From: Sulfitobacter sp. M39
GTDB lineage: Bacteria; Pseudomonadota; Alphaproteobacteria; Rhodobacterales; Rhodobacteraceae
Assembly: GCF_021735935.1 (NCBI RefSeq)
Contig: NZ_WMDZ01000001.1
Location: 1,798,001 to 1,862,000 of the forward strand
Length of the DNA: 64,000 nucleotides
Direction of reading: 5' to 3'
The position numbers and the translations under genes are program-made. Under the pieces are notes generated by a model. That model was given only the letters and a program-made list of their open reading frames with translations. It had not been told where the DNA came from and searched no databases. Shown here piece by piece: positions 1 to 9,000 of the stretch (position 1 is the first letter of the stretch; each line of letters begins with the position of its first letter).

Positions 1-95
1 GCGGCATCGAGGTATCCCCGCGCGATATCGCCCGCATGGGGGTGGGCGGCCTGCTGAAAGAGATCGCCACCCGCCCGCAACCAAGACGCGGCTGA
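1..95 (+). CDS. 3' end of an unidentified gene (partial)
   Basis: Only the last 30 codons are in the window, in the frame that begins at base 3 and stops with TGA at 93-95. The visible tail begins GIEVSPRDIARMGVGGLLKE and ends in a basic stretch. It reads towards coxS, 131 bp downstream, so it could belong to the same locus, but the tail matches no family I can name. The frame is inferred from being open to the window edge; a start further upstream cannot be checked. Confidence 0.45.
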   Translation, partial: GIEVSPRDIARMGVGGLLKEIATRPQPRRG

Positions 96-226
96 CCGAC
101 CCTGACGCAAGGCCCGCCGCCGCGCCGCGCCCGCGAAGTTCAACCCATGCGAAAAATTTCTGTTCTCAACGCCCCTTTGGCGTGCTTAACTCGACCCAAC
201 ACATGACATAAAACGGGAGGAACATC

Positions 227-712
227 ATGACCGAGGTCAAAATGACCGTGAACGGTAAACCTGCATCTGGTGCCGTCGAAGGGCGCACGTTGCTGGCGTC
301 ATTCCTGCGCGACAACCTGAGCCTGACCGGCACGCATATCGGCTGCGACACCAGCCAGTGCGGGGCCTGCGTGGTTCATGTCAACGGCGAGGCGGTCAAG
401 GCCTGTACCATGCTCGCGGTCGAAGCGGACGGGGCCGAGGTAAAGACGATCGAATCCATGGCCAACCCCGATGGATCGCTGACGGTGATTCAACAGGCGT
501 TTCAGGACCACCACGGGCTGCAATGCGGCTTTTGTACACCGGGCATGATCATGTCAGCCTCGGCGCTGCTGAAAGACAACCCCAAGCCGACCGAGGCAGA
601 GGTCCGGCACTATCTGGACGGCAACATCTGCCGCTGCACCGGTTACCATAACATCGTCAAAGCGATCATGGCCGCATCCGGCCAGGACGTCAGCGCGCTG
701 GCTGCCGAATAA
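227..712 (+). CDS. coxS: Carbon monoxide dehydrogenase-type small subunit, (2Fe-2S) protein
   Basis: Small iron-sulfur subunit of a molybdenum hydroxylase; it carries electrons from the molybdenum site to the FAD subunit. The 161 residues match the usual CoxS length. The N-terminal plant-ferredoxin fold holds one cluster (C40, C45, C48, C60) and the C-terminal helical domain holds the second (C100, C103, C135, C137, in GFC and ICRC motifs). A clear ribosome site (GGGAGG) lies 6 bases before the ATG. It is the first gene of the order S-L-M, which is the order known for form II coxSLM. A 193-bp gap separates it from coxL, longer than expected for tightly coupled subunits. The family includes xanthine and aldehyde oxidases, so the substrate rests on coxL. 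Confidence 0.9.
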   Translation: MTEVKMTVNGKPASGAVEGRTLLASFLRDNLSLTGTHIGCDTSQCGACVVHVNGEAVKACTMLAVEADGAEVKTIESMANPDGSLTVIQQAFQDHHGLQCGFCTPGMIMSASALLKDNPKPTEAEVRHYLDGNICRCTGYHNIVKAIMAASGQDVSALAAE

Positions 713-905
713 CCACCGTGCGACGTGCGGCCCTGTTGGATGCAGGGTCGGGAGGACACGGCGCACCCATTCTGAAAACCGCGCTTTCCCACGCAAACGG
801 GGAACCGCAGCAACCCATAGATTGACGACATAAGAATAAAGCCAAACGCAAAAGCCACATACGACGGTGCGGACCCGATCCGTGCCCCATAGGGAGGAAT
901 TGACC

Positions 906-3269
906 ATGCCAAAGGACGGCGGAATTGGTGCCAGCAGCAAGCGGCGCGAGGATATCCGGTTTTTGACCGGTGAGGGGAATTATACCGACGATATCAACCT
1001 GCACGGACAGGCGCATGTGTTCTTTCTGCGCTCGGAAATTGCCCATGGGGTGCTGAATTCGGTCGATACATCCGCGGCAGAGGGGATGCCGGGGGTCGTG
1101 AAGATCTTTACCGGTGCCGATTTCGCCGAGGTCGGGTCGATCCCCTGCGGCTGGCAGGTCACGGACAAGCATGGCGAGCCCATGCAGGAACCGCGCCACC
1201 CCGTGCTGGCAGAGGGCAAGGTGCGACACGTAGGCGAACCCATCGCGGCCGTTGTCGCTGAAACGCTGTCGCAGGCCCGCGACGCGGCAGAGGCGATCGT
1301 CGTCGATATCACCGATCTGCCCGCCGTCGTCGATATGAAGCAGGCGGTGCAGGAAGGCGCGCCCAAGGTCCATGACGATCTGACCTCGAACCTCTGCTAC
1401 GATTGGGGCTTTGTCGAAGAAAACAAAGGCGCGGTGGACAAGGCCTTCGAAGACGCGGCCCATGTCACCACGCTGGAACTGGTCAACAACCGTCTGGTCG
1501 CCAACCCGATGGAGCCGCGCGTCGCCGTCGGCGACTATGCACGCGGGACAGGCGATCATACGCTTTACACCACCAGCCAGAACCCTCATGTGATCCGCCT
1601 GCTGATGGGGGCTTTTGTTCTGGGCATCCCCGAACACAAGCTGCGCGTCGTGGCCCCCGATGTGGGCGGCGGCTTTGGCACCAAGATTTTCCACTATCAG
1701 GAAGAGGCGTTCTGCACCTTTGCCGCCAAAGCCTGTAACCGTCCGGTGAAATGGACCTCCAGCCGGTCCGAGGCCTTCATGTCCGACGCCCACGGGCGCG
1801 ACCATGTAACCAAGATCCAGATGGCGCTGGACGCAGACAATAACTTTACCGCGCTGCGCACGGATACCTACGCGAATATGGGGGCTTATCTGTCGACCTT
1901 CGCGCCGTCGGTGCCCACTTGGCTGCACGGCACCTTGATGGCGGGCAACTACAAAACGCCGCTCATCTATGTGAACGTAAAGGCCGTGTTTACGAATACC
2001 GTGCCCGTCGATGCCTATCGCGGCGCGGGCAGGCCAGAGGCGACCTATCAGCTTGAACGGCTGGTGGATAAATGCGCCCATGAGCTTGGGCTCGACCCGA
2101 TTGCCTTGCGGCGGCAGAATTTCATCACCGAATTCCCCTATGCCACGCCGGTCGCGGTGGAATATGACACGGGTGATTATGTGGCCACGATGGACAAGCT
2201 GGAAGAGATCGCCGATTTCGCCGGTTTCGACGCGCGTCGCAAGCAAAGCGAGGCCAAAGGCAAGCTGCGTGGGTTCGGCGTGAACTGCTATATCGAGGCG
2301 TGCGGCATCGCGCCCTCGAACCTTGTAGGGCAGCTCGGCGCGCGGGCGGGTCTGTATGAATCCGCCACCGTGCGGGTCAATGCCACGGGCGGTCTGGTCG
2401 TGATGACCGGCAGCCACAGCCACGGGCAGGGACACGAGACTGCGTTTCCTCAGGTCATCGCCGAGATGATCGGTATCCCCGAAGAGATGGTCGAGATCGT
2501 GCATGGTGACACGGCCAACACGCCGATGGGGATGGGCACCTACGGCTCGCGCTCCCTTGCGGTTGGCGGGTCTGCTATGGTCCGCGCCACAGAAAAGATC
2601 ATCGCCAAGGCCACCAAGATCGCGTCGCACCTGCTGGAAGCCTCGGAAGGGGATATCGAGCTGAAAGACGGGGCCTTTACCGTGGCGGGGACGGATAAAT
2701 CCGTTGCTTGGGGGGATGTGACGCTGGCCGCCTATGTGCCGCATAACTACCCGCTGGAGGATATCGAGCCCGGTCTGGAAGAGACGGCTTTCTACGATCC
2801 GTCGAACTTTACCTATCCGTCCGGTGCCTATGCCTGCGAGGTCGAGTTGGACCCCGAAACCGGCCATGTGACCATTGACCGTTTTGCGGCGGCAGATGAC
2901 TTTGGCAATATCGTCAACCCGATGATCGTGAGCGGTCAGGTCCACGGCGGGATTGCACAGGGGATCGGGCAAGCGCTGATGGAGAATTGCACCTATGACA
3001 GCGACGGTCAGTTGCTCAGCGCGTCCTACATGGATTACGCGATGCCACGGGCCAGCGATCTGCCGTTCTATACCGTTGACCATTCGTGCCAGACACCCTG
3101 TACGCACAACCCCCTGGGCGTGAAAGGCTGCGGTGAGGCAGGGGCCATCGGGTCGCCGCCTGCGGTGGTGAATGCGGTATTGGACGCCATGCGATCGGGC
3201 GGTAAGGATGTCGGGCATATCGACATGCCTGTCACACCGGCGCGGGTTTGGGCGGCGATGAACGGATAA
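906..3269 (+). CDS. coxL: Form II CO dehydrogenase-like large (molybdopterin) subunit
   Basis: Catalytic molybdopterin subunit, 787 residues. The active-site loop is AYRGAGR (residues 370-376), the form II or BMS signature; form I, true aerobic CO dehydrogenase, has AYRCSFR with a copper-binding Cys. The GGGFGTK cofactor loop and the catalytic Glu (E744, in [10 protein letters not shown]) are present. I chose the ATG at 906 because AGGGAGG lies 8 bases upstream; an in-frame ATG at 867 has no such site and would add a non-homologous leader. The gene sits between coxS and coxM. CO oxidation by form II enzymes has been argued over; another aldehyde or heterocycle is equally possible. No signal peptide is visible, so it is cytoplasmic. 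Confidence 0.88.
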   Translation: MPKDGGIGASSKRREDIRFLTGEGNYTDDINLHGQAHVFFLRSEIAHGVLNSVDTSAAEGMPGVVKIFTGADFAEVGSIPCGWQVTDKHGEPMQEPRHPVLAEGKVRHVGEPIAAVVAETLSQARDAAEAIVVDITDLPAVVDMKQAVQEGAPKVHDDLTSNLCYDWGFVEENKGAVDKAFEDAAHVTTLELVNNRLVANPMEPRVAVGDYARGTGDHTLYTTSQNPHVIRLLMGAFVLGIPEHKLRVVAPDVGGGFGTKIFHYQEEAFCTFAAKACNRPVKWTSSRSEAFMSDAHGRDHVTKIQMALDADNNFTALRTDTYANMGAYLSTFAPSVPTWLHGTLMAGNYKTPLIYVNVKAVFTNTVPVDAYRGAGRPEATYQLERLVDKCAHELGLDPIALRRQNFITEFPYATPVAVEYDTGDYVATMDKLEEIADFAGFDARRKQSEAKGKLRGFGVNCYIEACGIAPSNLVGQLGARAGLYESATVRVNATGGLVVMTGSHSHGQGHETAFPQVIAEMIGIPEEMVEIVHGDTANTPMGMGTYGSRSLAVGGSAMVRATEKIIAKATKIASHLLEASEGDIELKDGAFTVAGTDKSVAWGDVTLAAYVPHNYPLEDIEPGLEETAFYDPSNFTYPSGAYACEVELDPETGHVTIDRFAAADDFGNIVNPMIVSGQVHGGIAQGIGQALMENCTYDSDGQLLSASYMDYAMPRASDLPFYTVDHSCQTPCTHNPLGVKGCGEAGAIGSPPAVVNAVLDAMRSGGKDVGHIDMPVTPARVWAAMNG

Positions 3270-3283
3270 GAGGATGAGTCAAG

Positions 3284-3330
3284 GCGGGGGCCAGCCCCCG
3301 CGCCCCCGGAGTTTATTGGCAAAATGAAGA
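3284..3330 (+). repeat. REP-like element: GC hairpin plus GAGTTTATTGGCAAAATGAAG tail
   Basis: In the coxL-coxM gap a 7-bp hairpin (GCGGGGG-CCAG-CCCCCGC, 3284-3301) is followed by a run of C and then GAGTTTATTGGCAAAATGAA. Nearly the same tail occurs again at 21908-21929, with one extra T. Two copies in unrelated intergenic places suggest a dispersed repeat. It may also reduce read-through between coxL and coxM or stabilise the upstream message. Confidence 0.5.
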
Positions 3331-3376
3331 GAGACGTTTGGGGCCGCGGCCCGCTCTCTGACTGGAAGGACGCAAG

Positions 3377-4168
3377 ATGTATGATTTTGATGTAGTGAAA
3401 CCCGCGACAGTGGCCGAGGCGGTCTCGGCCTTGGGGCAGGACGAGGCGCAACCGCTAAGCGGCGGGCAAACGCTGATCCCCACGCTGAAGGCGCGCTTGG
3501 CGATGCCGTCGGTTCTGGTGTCGTTGAGCGGGATCGAGGACATGCGCGGTGTGCGTATGGGCGATGACGGTCGTCTGTGTATCGGTGGGGGCACCGTACA
3601 TGCGACCGTCGCCAAAGAGGCAGAGGCGCATTACCCCGGGCTGGCAAGTCTGGCCGCGCGGATCGGTGATCCGGCCGTGCGCAACCGTGGCACCATCGGC
3701 GGTTCGGTCGCGAATAACGACCCCTCGGCCTGTTATCCGGCAGGGGTGCTTGCCAGCGGTGCGACGATCGTGACCAACGCGCGCGAGATCGCGGCGGATG
3801 ATTTCTTTGAGGGGATGTTTGCCACCGCGTTGGACGAGGGCGAGATCGTCACCGAAGTGCGTTTCCCGATCCCCGAGAAGGCGCATTACGAAAAATTCAT
3901 CCAACCTGCTTCGCGCTTCCCGCTGGTGGCCGTATTTGTGGCAAAATTCGCTGACGGTGTGCGGGTCGCGGTAACCGGGGCGTCGGAGGATGGCGTCTTC
4001 CGGTGGAGCGATGCAGAAGCCGCGCTGAGCGGGAACTTTGCCGTGGATGCCCTGTCGGGGTTGAGCCTGCCCGGTGACGGTATGATCAGCGATCTGCACG
4101 GCAGTGGTGACTACCGTGCGCATCTGGTTGCTGTGATGACAAAACGGGCAGTTGCCGCGCTTACCTAA
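3377..4168 (+). CDS. coxM: CO dehydrogenase-type medium subunit, FAD-binding
   Basis: FAD-binding subunit of the molybdenum hydroxylase, 263 residues, passing electrons from the CoxS clusters to the acceptor. The FAD-contacting motifs are visible: GGQTLIP near residue 36 and the IGDPAVRNRGTIGGSVANND region near residues 95-114, containing TIGG. The C-terminal third matches the CO dehydrogenase flavoprotein C-terminal domain. It follows coxL after a 107-bp gap that contains a repeat-like hairpin, and a terminator closes the cluster. No coxD, E, F or G maturation gene follows. The ATG at 3377 has a weak purine-rich ribosome site (GGAAGGACGCAAG). Confidence 0.88.
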   Translation: MYDFDVVKPATVAEAVSALGQDEAQPLSGGQTLIPTLKARLAMPSVLVSLSGIEDMRGVRMGDDGRLCIGGGTVHATVAKEAEAHYPGLASLAARIGDPAVRNRGTIGGSVANNDPSACYPAGVLASGATIVTNAREIAADDFFEGMFATALDEGEIVTEVRFPIPEKAHYEKFIQPASRFPLVAVFVAKFADGVRVAVTGASEDGVFRWSDAEAALSGNFAVDALSGLSLPGDGMISDLHGSGDYRAHLVAVMTKRAVAALT

Positions 4169-4190
4169 GCGGCTCGATACTTTAATGAAA

Positions 4191-4223
4191 ACCGCCCCTT
4201 GGGAAACCTTGGGGCGGTTTTTT
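4191..4223 (+). terminator. Rho-independent terminator after coxM
   Basis: ACCGCCCC and GGGGCGGT form an 8-bp stem with a 12-base loop, followed directly by a run of T. It closes the coxSLM cluster. Confidence 0.85.
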
Positions 4224-4330
4224 GCTGTCTGGATGATTATCACTTGCGCAGGGTTGGGAACGATTTTGCAGCACCGGTGTTGTGCCGTAACGCTGCCCGA
4301 ACGGCGTCCATAACCCCGTGAGGATTAGGA

Positions 4331-6337
4331 ATGTATAAACTTTTGAAATCGACGACCTCTTTGACCATGTGTTTGGCGCTGGCTTTGCCCACAGGTGGTT
4401 TTGCCCAGACAACAGAAAGCTGCGTGGCCGAAGGGGAGCAAACCGTGTTCCCATGCGTGCTGCCTGACGGCAGTGTCGTGGCGGATGCTGATCAGATGAT
4501 GACACTGCGTGCCGATGGTGATCTGGCGCAGGCCCTTGGTCTTGAGGCGGAAGCCCAGGCCGACGCGACAGCAGAGCCCGATGCAGAAGCCGCCGCTGAA
4601 ACCGTAGACGCCGCGGAAGAGCAAGCTGCCGCCGCCGCCGAAGCCGAAGCCGCTGCCACCGCGCAAGCCCAAGCCGCCGCGGAAGAGCAAGCCGCTGCCG
4701 ACGCAGAGGCCGCCGCCGCTGCAGCCGAAGCAGAAGCCGCTGAAGCGCAAGCTGCCGCTGATGCCGAAGCTGCCGCCGCCGCGCAGGCTGCTGAACAAGA
4801 AGCTGCCGAAGCTCAGGCCGCTGCAGATGCGCAAGCCGCAGAGGCCGAGGAAGCTGCTGCCGCCGAAGCGCAGGCCGAAGCAGAGCGTGAGGATGCCGTC
4901 GCTGCACAGATCGCCGCAGATGCTGAAGCCAAGGCTGCAGCCGAAGCCGAGGCAGAGCAAGACGCCGCTGCCGCTGCTGAAACCTCGGAAAGCCCCGAAG
5001 CGCAGCCTGCCGAGACAGAGGCAGATGCCCCTGCTGCTGAAAGCGATGCTGGCGTAGAAGCAGAGGCGCAAGCTCAGGCCGAGCCGACAGAGGCCGAAAC
5101 GACCGAGGAGACGCAAGCCGAGTCCGATGTGCCGGAAGACAGTTCTTCTGACACCGAAACTCAGGCACAGGCGGAAACCCAGCAGCAAACGGAAGAGCAG
5201 ATCGCCGCTGATCTGGCCGCCGAACAAGCTGCCGAGGAAGCACGTCAGGAACAGCGCGCCGCCGATGCAGCTGCTGCTGCCGAAGCCGCCGCCGCTGCTG
5301 ATAGCGGTGAAGCCAAGGCCGACGTTGTGGTAGAAGAGATCACCGAAGAAGACACGCGCGCCTCGAATGAAGAATTTTCGACGGCCGTCACCGGTGACAC
5401 CTCCGCTGAAGCAGAAGCTCAAACCGAAGCCAATAACGACGATGACGACGACGGGCTAAGCAAGTTTGAGAAAGCCTTGCTCGTCGGTATCGGTGCTGTG
5501 GCTGTCGGGTCGATCCTGAACAACGGCTCGAAGGTCGTGAGCAACTCGGGTGACCGTCTGGTTGTTGAAGATACGAATGGCGATCTGCGCGTGTTGAAAG
5601 ACGATGACGCGCTTGTGCGTCAGGCCGGTGACGAAGTCCGCCGCGAGACGTTCAACGACGGTTCTTCGCGCACCACGGTGATCAAGCCTAACGGCAGCAA
5701 GATCGTGACCATTCTGGGTCGCGACGGCACCGTATTGCGCCGGATCAACGTCGATCCACAAGGCAATGAATATGTGCTGTTCGATGACACCCAAGCTGAA
5801 GAACGCATCGTGGTGAACGAGCTGCCTCAGGTCCGTCCGCAGGCCAATACGCTGGCCAGCCAGCAGAACGAGGAAGCGCTGCGTGCCGCGTTGCAAACGC
5901 AGCTGCGTGGGGATCAGGCCCAGCGGTATTCGTTGCGTCAGGTGCGCGACGTCCGCCAGGTCCGTGCCTTGGCCCCCGAGATCGAGCTGGACGCCGTGCG
6001 CTTTGCGACAGGGTCGGCTGCAATCCAGCCTGAGCAGGCCCGTGCACTGTCCAAGATCGGGACCGCCATCAGCAATGCCATCAAGGATGATCCGCGCACT
6101 GTGATCCTTGTGGAAGGGCACACCGATGCGGTCGGCAATGCGGGCTACAACCTTGCGCTGTCTGACCGTCGTGCCGAAACCGTTGCATTGGCCCTGACCG
6201 AGTATTTTGACGTGCCGCCAGCCAACCTGATCACCCAGGGCTACGGTGAAAGCACGCTGAAAGTACCGACCGAGACTGCCGAACCCGCCAACCGTCGTGC
6301 GGTTGTGCGCAACATCACAGGTCTGCTGCGTCAGTGA
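4331..6337 (+). CDS. OmpA-family protein with a long Ala/Glu-rich region
   Basis: A 668-residue exported protein. Residues 1-26 are a signal peptide ending at GFAQ. A compositionally extreme region of about 240 residues follows (roughly 75-320), almost all Ala, Glu, Gln and Asp, likely helical or coiled-coil. Next come a DDDDDG segment, a short hydrophobic patch (FEKALLVGIGAVAVG, near 377), a middle domain, and a C-terminal OmpA peptidoglycan-binding domain (about 550-668) with FATGSAAI, GHTDAVGN and NRRAVV motifs. The likely role is linking outer membrane and peptidoglycan, with the acidic region as a spacer. No beta-barrel is obvious. It is flanked by terminators, so probably a single-gene unit. 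AGGATTAGGA precedes the ATG. Confidence 0.8.
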   Translation: MYKLLKSTTSLTMCLALALPTGGFAQTTESCVAEGEQTVFPCVLPDGSVVADADQMMTLRADGDLAQALGLEAEAQADATAEPDAEAAAETVDAAEEQAAAAAEAEAAATAQAQAAAEEQAAADAEAAAAAAEAEAAEAQAAADAEAAAAAQAAEQEAAEAQAAADAQAAEAEEAAAAEAQAEAEREDAVAAQIAADAEAKAAAEAEAEQDAAAAAETSESPEAQPAETEADAPAAESDAGVEAEAQAQAEPTEAETTEETQAESDVPEDSSSDTETQAQAETQQQTEEQIAADLAAEQAAEEARQEQRAADAAAAAEAAAAADSGEAKADVVVEEITEEDTRASNEEFSTAVTGDTSAEAEAQTEANNDDDDDGLSKFEKALLVGIGAVAVGSILNNGSKVVSNSGDRLVVEDTNGDLRVLKDDDALVRQAGDEVRRETFNDGSSRTTVIKPNGSKIVTILGRDGTVLRRINVDPQGNEYVLFDDTQAEERIVVNELPQVRPQANTLASQQNEEALRAALQTQLRGDQAQRYSLRQVRDVRQVRALAPEIELDAVRFATGSAAIQPEQARALSKIGTAISNAIKDDPRTVILVEGHTDAVGNAGYNLALSDRRAETVALALTEYFDVPPANLITQGYGESTLKVPTETAEPANRRAVVRNITGLLRQ

Positions 6338-6356
6338 CAGCGACCTTCAAGACATA

Positions 6357-6390
6357 GAAAAGCCCCCGCAGGAAACTGCGGGGGCTTTTT
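6357..6390. terminator. Bidirectional terminator between the OmpA-family gene and infC
   Basis: AGCCCCCGCA and TGCGGGGGCT form a 10-bp stem with a 6-base loop, flanked by A-rich sequence on the left and T-rich on the right. It can serve the rightward OmpA-family gene and the leftward infC. Confidence 0.85.
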
Positions 6391-6415
6391 GCGTCTCGGA
6401 CTGTAAGATCCGGAA

Positions 6416-6964
6416 TTATTTGCTTGGCAGCGGCCCGATGAGCATGACCATCTGGCGGCCTTCCATCTTCGGGAAGTTTTCAACGCGGCCAACTTCTTTG
6501 GTGTCTTCGGCAACACGTTCAAGCAGCTCGCGGCCAAGGTTCTGGTGGGCCATCTCACGGCCGCGGAACCGCAGCGTGATCTTTACCTTGTCCCCATTGT
6601 CGAGGAACTTGAACACGTTACGCATCTTGACGTCATAGTCATTGGTATCGGTGTTCGGGCGGAACTTGACCTCTTTGATCTCGATGATCTTTTGCTTCTT
6701 GCGCGCTTCGGCTTCACGCTTTTGCGTCTCATACTTGAATTTGCCAAAGTCCATGATCTTGCACACGGGCGGGTTGGCATTGGGCGAAATCTCGACCAGA
6801 TCAAGTCCGGCATCAACAGCCATTTCCATGGCGCGATCCGGTGTCACGACGCCGACGTTTTCCCCATCCGCACCGATCAGGCGGATTTCGTTGGCGCGGA
6901 TGTTTTCGTTGATGCGCGGGCCGGTGTCTCTTTGCGGCGGCGCGTTATGCGGTCTGCGAGCGAT
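6416..6964 (-). CDS. infC: Translation initiation factor IF-3, probable ATC start
   Basis: IF-3 binds the 30S subunit, keeps it apart from 50S and checks the start codon-initiator tRNA pair. The product is about 182 residues, matching the family, with the N-terminal domain ([20 protein letters not shown]), a Lys-rich linker and the C-terminal domain ending in a Met-rich segment. The homologous sequence begins at IARRPHN, and no ATG sits there. AAAGGA lies 8 bases before an ATC codon at 6964-6962 (another ATC is at 6967). An in-frame ATG exists at 7018 but would add a 17-18 residue non-homologous leader. A rare start codon is a known feature of infC and underlies its self-regulation. Confidence 0.88.
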   Translation of the reverse strand: MARRPHNAPPQRDTGPRINENIRANEIRLIGADGENVGVVTPDRAMEMAVDAGLDLVEISPNANPPVCKIMDFGKFKYETQKREAEARKKQKIIEIKEVKFRPNTDTNDYDVKMRNVFKFLDNGDKVKITLRFRGREMAHQNLGRELLERVAEDTKEVGRVENFPKMEGRQMVMLIGPLPSK

Positions 6965-7181
6965 GATGGTCGTCCTTTGATTGTTGTACTGATGTCGAGC
7001 ACGGAAGGTAAACCTGCTCATGGTCTTCTTCAAGTCGCAAAATGGCGCATATACAGGGTAAAAGCGCGTATTTTTGGGGGATTTACCCAAGGGGAAGCAG
7101 CGTATCGCGCATTTGACGGTGTGTGTTGGCATATAGTATGTGCAGCAGGGGATTAACAAAGTTCAAAGGAACCACAGCATC

Positions 7182-7964
7182 ATGAAAAACCTCATCTGGA
7201 TTGTCATCGCAGGGGTGATCGCGATTGGCGCGTACATGTTGTATTCGGGCCGTTCGGTCCAGGAGATTGCGACCGATGCGTCGGATGCCGTCAATGCACC
7301 CGCGGCGCTGGAAAGTGCGACCGAAGCTGTGGGCGACGCTGTCGAGGCGACAGAGGGCGCAGTGACCGAGGCGGTAGAAGCCACCACCGAGGCCGCGAAT
7401 ACCGCAGCCGACGCGCTGGCGGAAGCGGCCGAGGATGCGGCCGATGCCGCGGCAGAGGCGGGCGAGGATGCGATGAACGCGGGCAAGCAGATCGCCGAGG
7501 ATGCAACGCAAGCGGCGAATGATACCGCCGATGACACTGCGGTAGTGTCCACCAGTGCCGACGCCGATGCGATGGCCGCCAGCGATGCGGAAGAAAGCGA
7601 TGCCGCCAGCACCACACAAGCGGGCACTGCACCCGCCGCCGATCCAGAAGCCGAGGCAGACGCCGCAGCGGTTGAAGAGGAAGAAGCCGCCGCCGTGGCC
7701 GCGACAGACGCACAGGCGAGCACAGATGCGGGGGCTGCAGCCGATACAGAAGTTCAGGCCGACGTCACCGCCGATGCCGACACGCCAGAGCAGCTGACCA
7801 CCGTCGATGGCTTTGATCTGGAGAAGGTGCAAACCATGATCGACACCTCTGATCTGCCCGCCACGCAGAAAGCGCTGCTGAAGCAAGGGCTGGTCACCGC
7901 CGGTGAAAACCCCGATGCCCTGCGCGCGATCCTCGCACGGATCCGCGAGGCGCTGGCGCTTTAA
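7182..7964 (+). CDS. Ala-rich acidic single-pass membrane protein, function unknown
   Basis: 260 residues, no recognised function. Residues 3-22 (LIWIVIAGVIAIGAYMLYSG) form one membrane segment. Residues about 30-205 are low-complexity, dominated by Ala, Asp, Glu and Thr, probably helical. The last 55 residues are ordinary sequence with a pattern of amphipathic helices (DGFDLEKVQTMIDTSDLPAT). The ATG at 7182 was chosen because the membrane segment starts there; the preceding bases include CAAAGGAACC as a ribosome site. It is divergent from infC across about 217 bp. The composition resembles the stalk of the OmpA-family gene at 4331, so both may span the periplasm, but this is only inference. 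Confidence 0.7.
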   Translation: MKNLIWIVIAGVIAIGAYMLYSGRSVQEIATDASDAVNAPAALESATEAVGDAVEATEGAVTEAVEATTEAANTAADALAEAAEDAADAAAEAGEDAMNAGKQIAEDATQAANDTADDTAVVSTSADADAMAASDAEESDAASTTQAGTAPAADPEAEADAAAVEEEEAAAVAATDAQASTDAGAAADTEVQADVTADADTPEQLTTVDGFDLEKVQTMIDTSDLPATQKALLKQGLVTAGENPDALRAILARIREALAL

Positions 7965-7997
7965 GCGCGGCCCACGCAAAGCCGATCCGCCAGACAT

Positions 7998-8034
7998 GAA
8001 AAAGCCGCGCCTCGAAAGAGAGCGCGGCTTTTGT
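7998..8034. terminator. Bidirectional terminator between the Ala-rich gene and fpr
   Basis: AAAGCCGCGC and GCGCGGCTTT form a 10-bp stem with an 11-base loop, followed by TGTTTTATTT on the right and preceded by an A run on the left. It lies between two convergent genes. Confidence 0.8.
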
Positions 8035-8075
8035 TTTATTTGTGGTGCCCCATGCAAGGACACCGCTGCGTCGGA

Positions 8076-8912
8076 TCAGCCGACAAAGGCTTTTTCAACG
8101 ACGTAGTGTTTCGGGTCGGAGTTCGCCCCTTCCTCGAGCCCGAAACCTTCAAGCACCTCCTTGATGTCCTTGTTGAATTCAAGGCTGCCACAGACCATGC
8201 CGCGATCGGTGTCGGCGCTGATCCCGTCGATGCCGAGGTCTTTGAACACCGTGCCGTCCTGCAGCAGATTGGTGATGCGGCCCATCTTGGGGCTTTGTTC
8301 ACGGGTGGTGGTGGGGTAATAGACCAGCTTGTCGCCGATCATCTCGCCGATCAGGGGATCATCGGCAAGGCTCTCGACCAGCGTGCGGCCATAGTCCAGC
8401 TCGGCCACGTCGCGGGTGGTGTGGGTCATGATGATCTGGTCGAATTTCTCGTAGGTTTCCGGTTCGCGCAGCAGCGAGGCAAAGGGCGCAAAGCCTGTGC
8501 CGGTCGCAAAAAGCCACAGACGTTTGCCGGGCAGCAGCGCGTCATGCACCAGTGTGCCGACGGGCTTGGGCCGCAGGATGATCTGGTCGCCGGGTTGGAT
8601 GTGCTGCAGCTTCGAGGTCAGCGGGCCGTCCTGCACTTTGATCGAATAGAACTCCAGCTCTTCGTCCCAGGATGGCGAGGCAATGGAATAGGCGCGCAGC
8701 AGCGGCTTTTGCTTGCCGGTCTCGGGGTGCGGGTCGCCCATCAGGCCGATCATCACAAACTCGCCCGAGCGAAAGCGCAAGGACGCAGGGCGGGTCACGC
8801 GGAAGGAAAACAGCCGGTCCGTCCAGTGTTTGACAGAAGTCACGGTCTGCGCGTCAGGCAACGTGGGTACGGGTTTGGCGTCGGTTTGGGTCACTACATT
8901 CTGCTCGGTCAT
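8076..8912 (-). CDS. fpr: Ferredoxin--NADP+ reductase
   Basis: 278-residue FAD enzyme that moves electrons between NADPH and ferredoxin or flavodoxin. It has the FAD-binding RAYSIASP motif, the NADP-binding GTGFAPFASLL motif, and a C terminus close to the bacterial-type VEKAFVG ending rather than the plant-type Tyr. The gene follows the sulfur-assimilation operon in the same direction after an 88-bp gap from the DUF934 gene, so it may have its own promoter. Because no cysJ flavoprotein is present, reduced ferredoxin generated here is a plausible electron source for the sulfite reductase. That link is inference; fpr genes of this type also serve oxidative-stress defence. Confidence 0.92.
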   Translation of the reverse strand: MTEQNVVTQTDAKPVPTLPDAQTVTSVKHWTDRLFSFRVTRPASLRFRSGEFVMIGLMGDPHPETGKQKPLLRAYSIASPSWDEELEFYSIKVQDGPLTSKLQHIQPGDQIILRPKPVGTLVHDALLPGKRLWLFATGTGFAPFASLLREPETYEKFDQIIMTHTTRDVAELDYGRTLVESLADDPLIGEMIGDKLVYYPTTTREQSPKMGRITNLLQDGTVFKDLGIDGISADTDRGMVCGSLEFNKDIKEVLEGFGLEEGANSDPKHYVVEKAFVG

Positions 8913-9000
8913 AATTTCATCTACGCGCGGATCGCGGCACGCAGCCTTTCTCTAGGGGAAGGGAGGGGGCAGGGAAAGCATCTTGGGGCGAAAACCCCGA

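Noticed and set aside
690..3218. Long open frame of 842 codons on the minus strand across coxL
   Set aside because: It mirrors coxL, which has full family motifs; long antisense frames are expected in GC-rich genes with this codon bias.
4182..5422. Long minus-strand frames opposite the OmpA-family stalk
   Set aside because: Low-complexity Leu/Arg or Gly/Ser-rich translations arise from the reverse of Ala/Glu codons and have no real domain.
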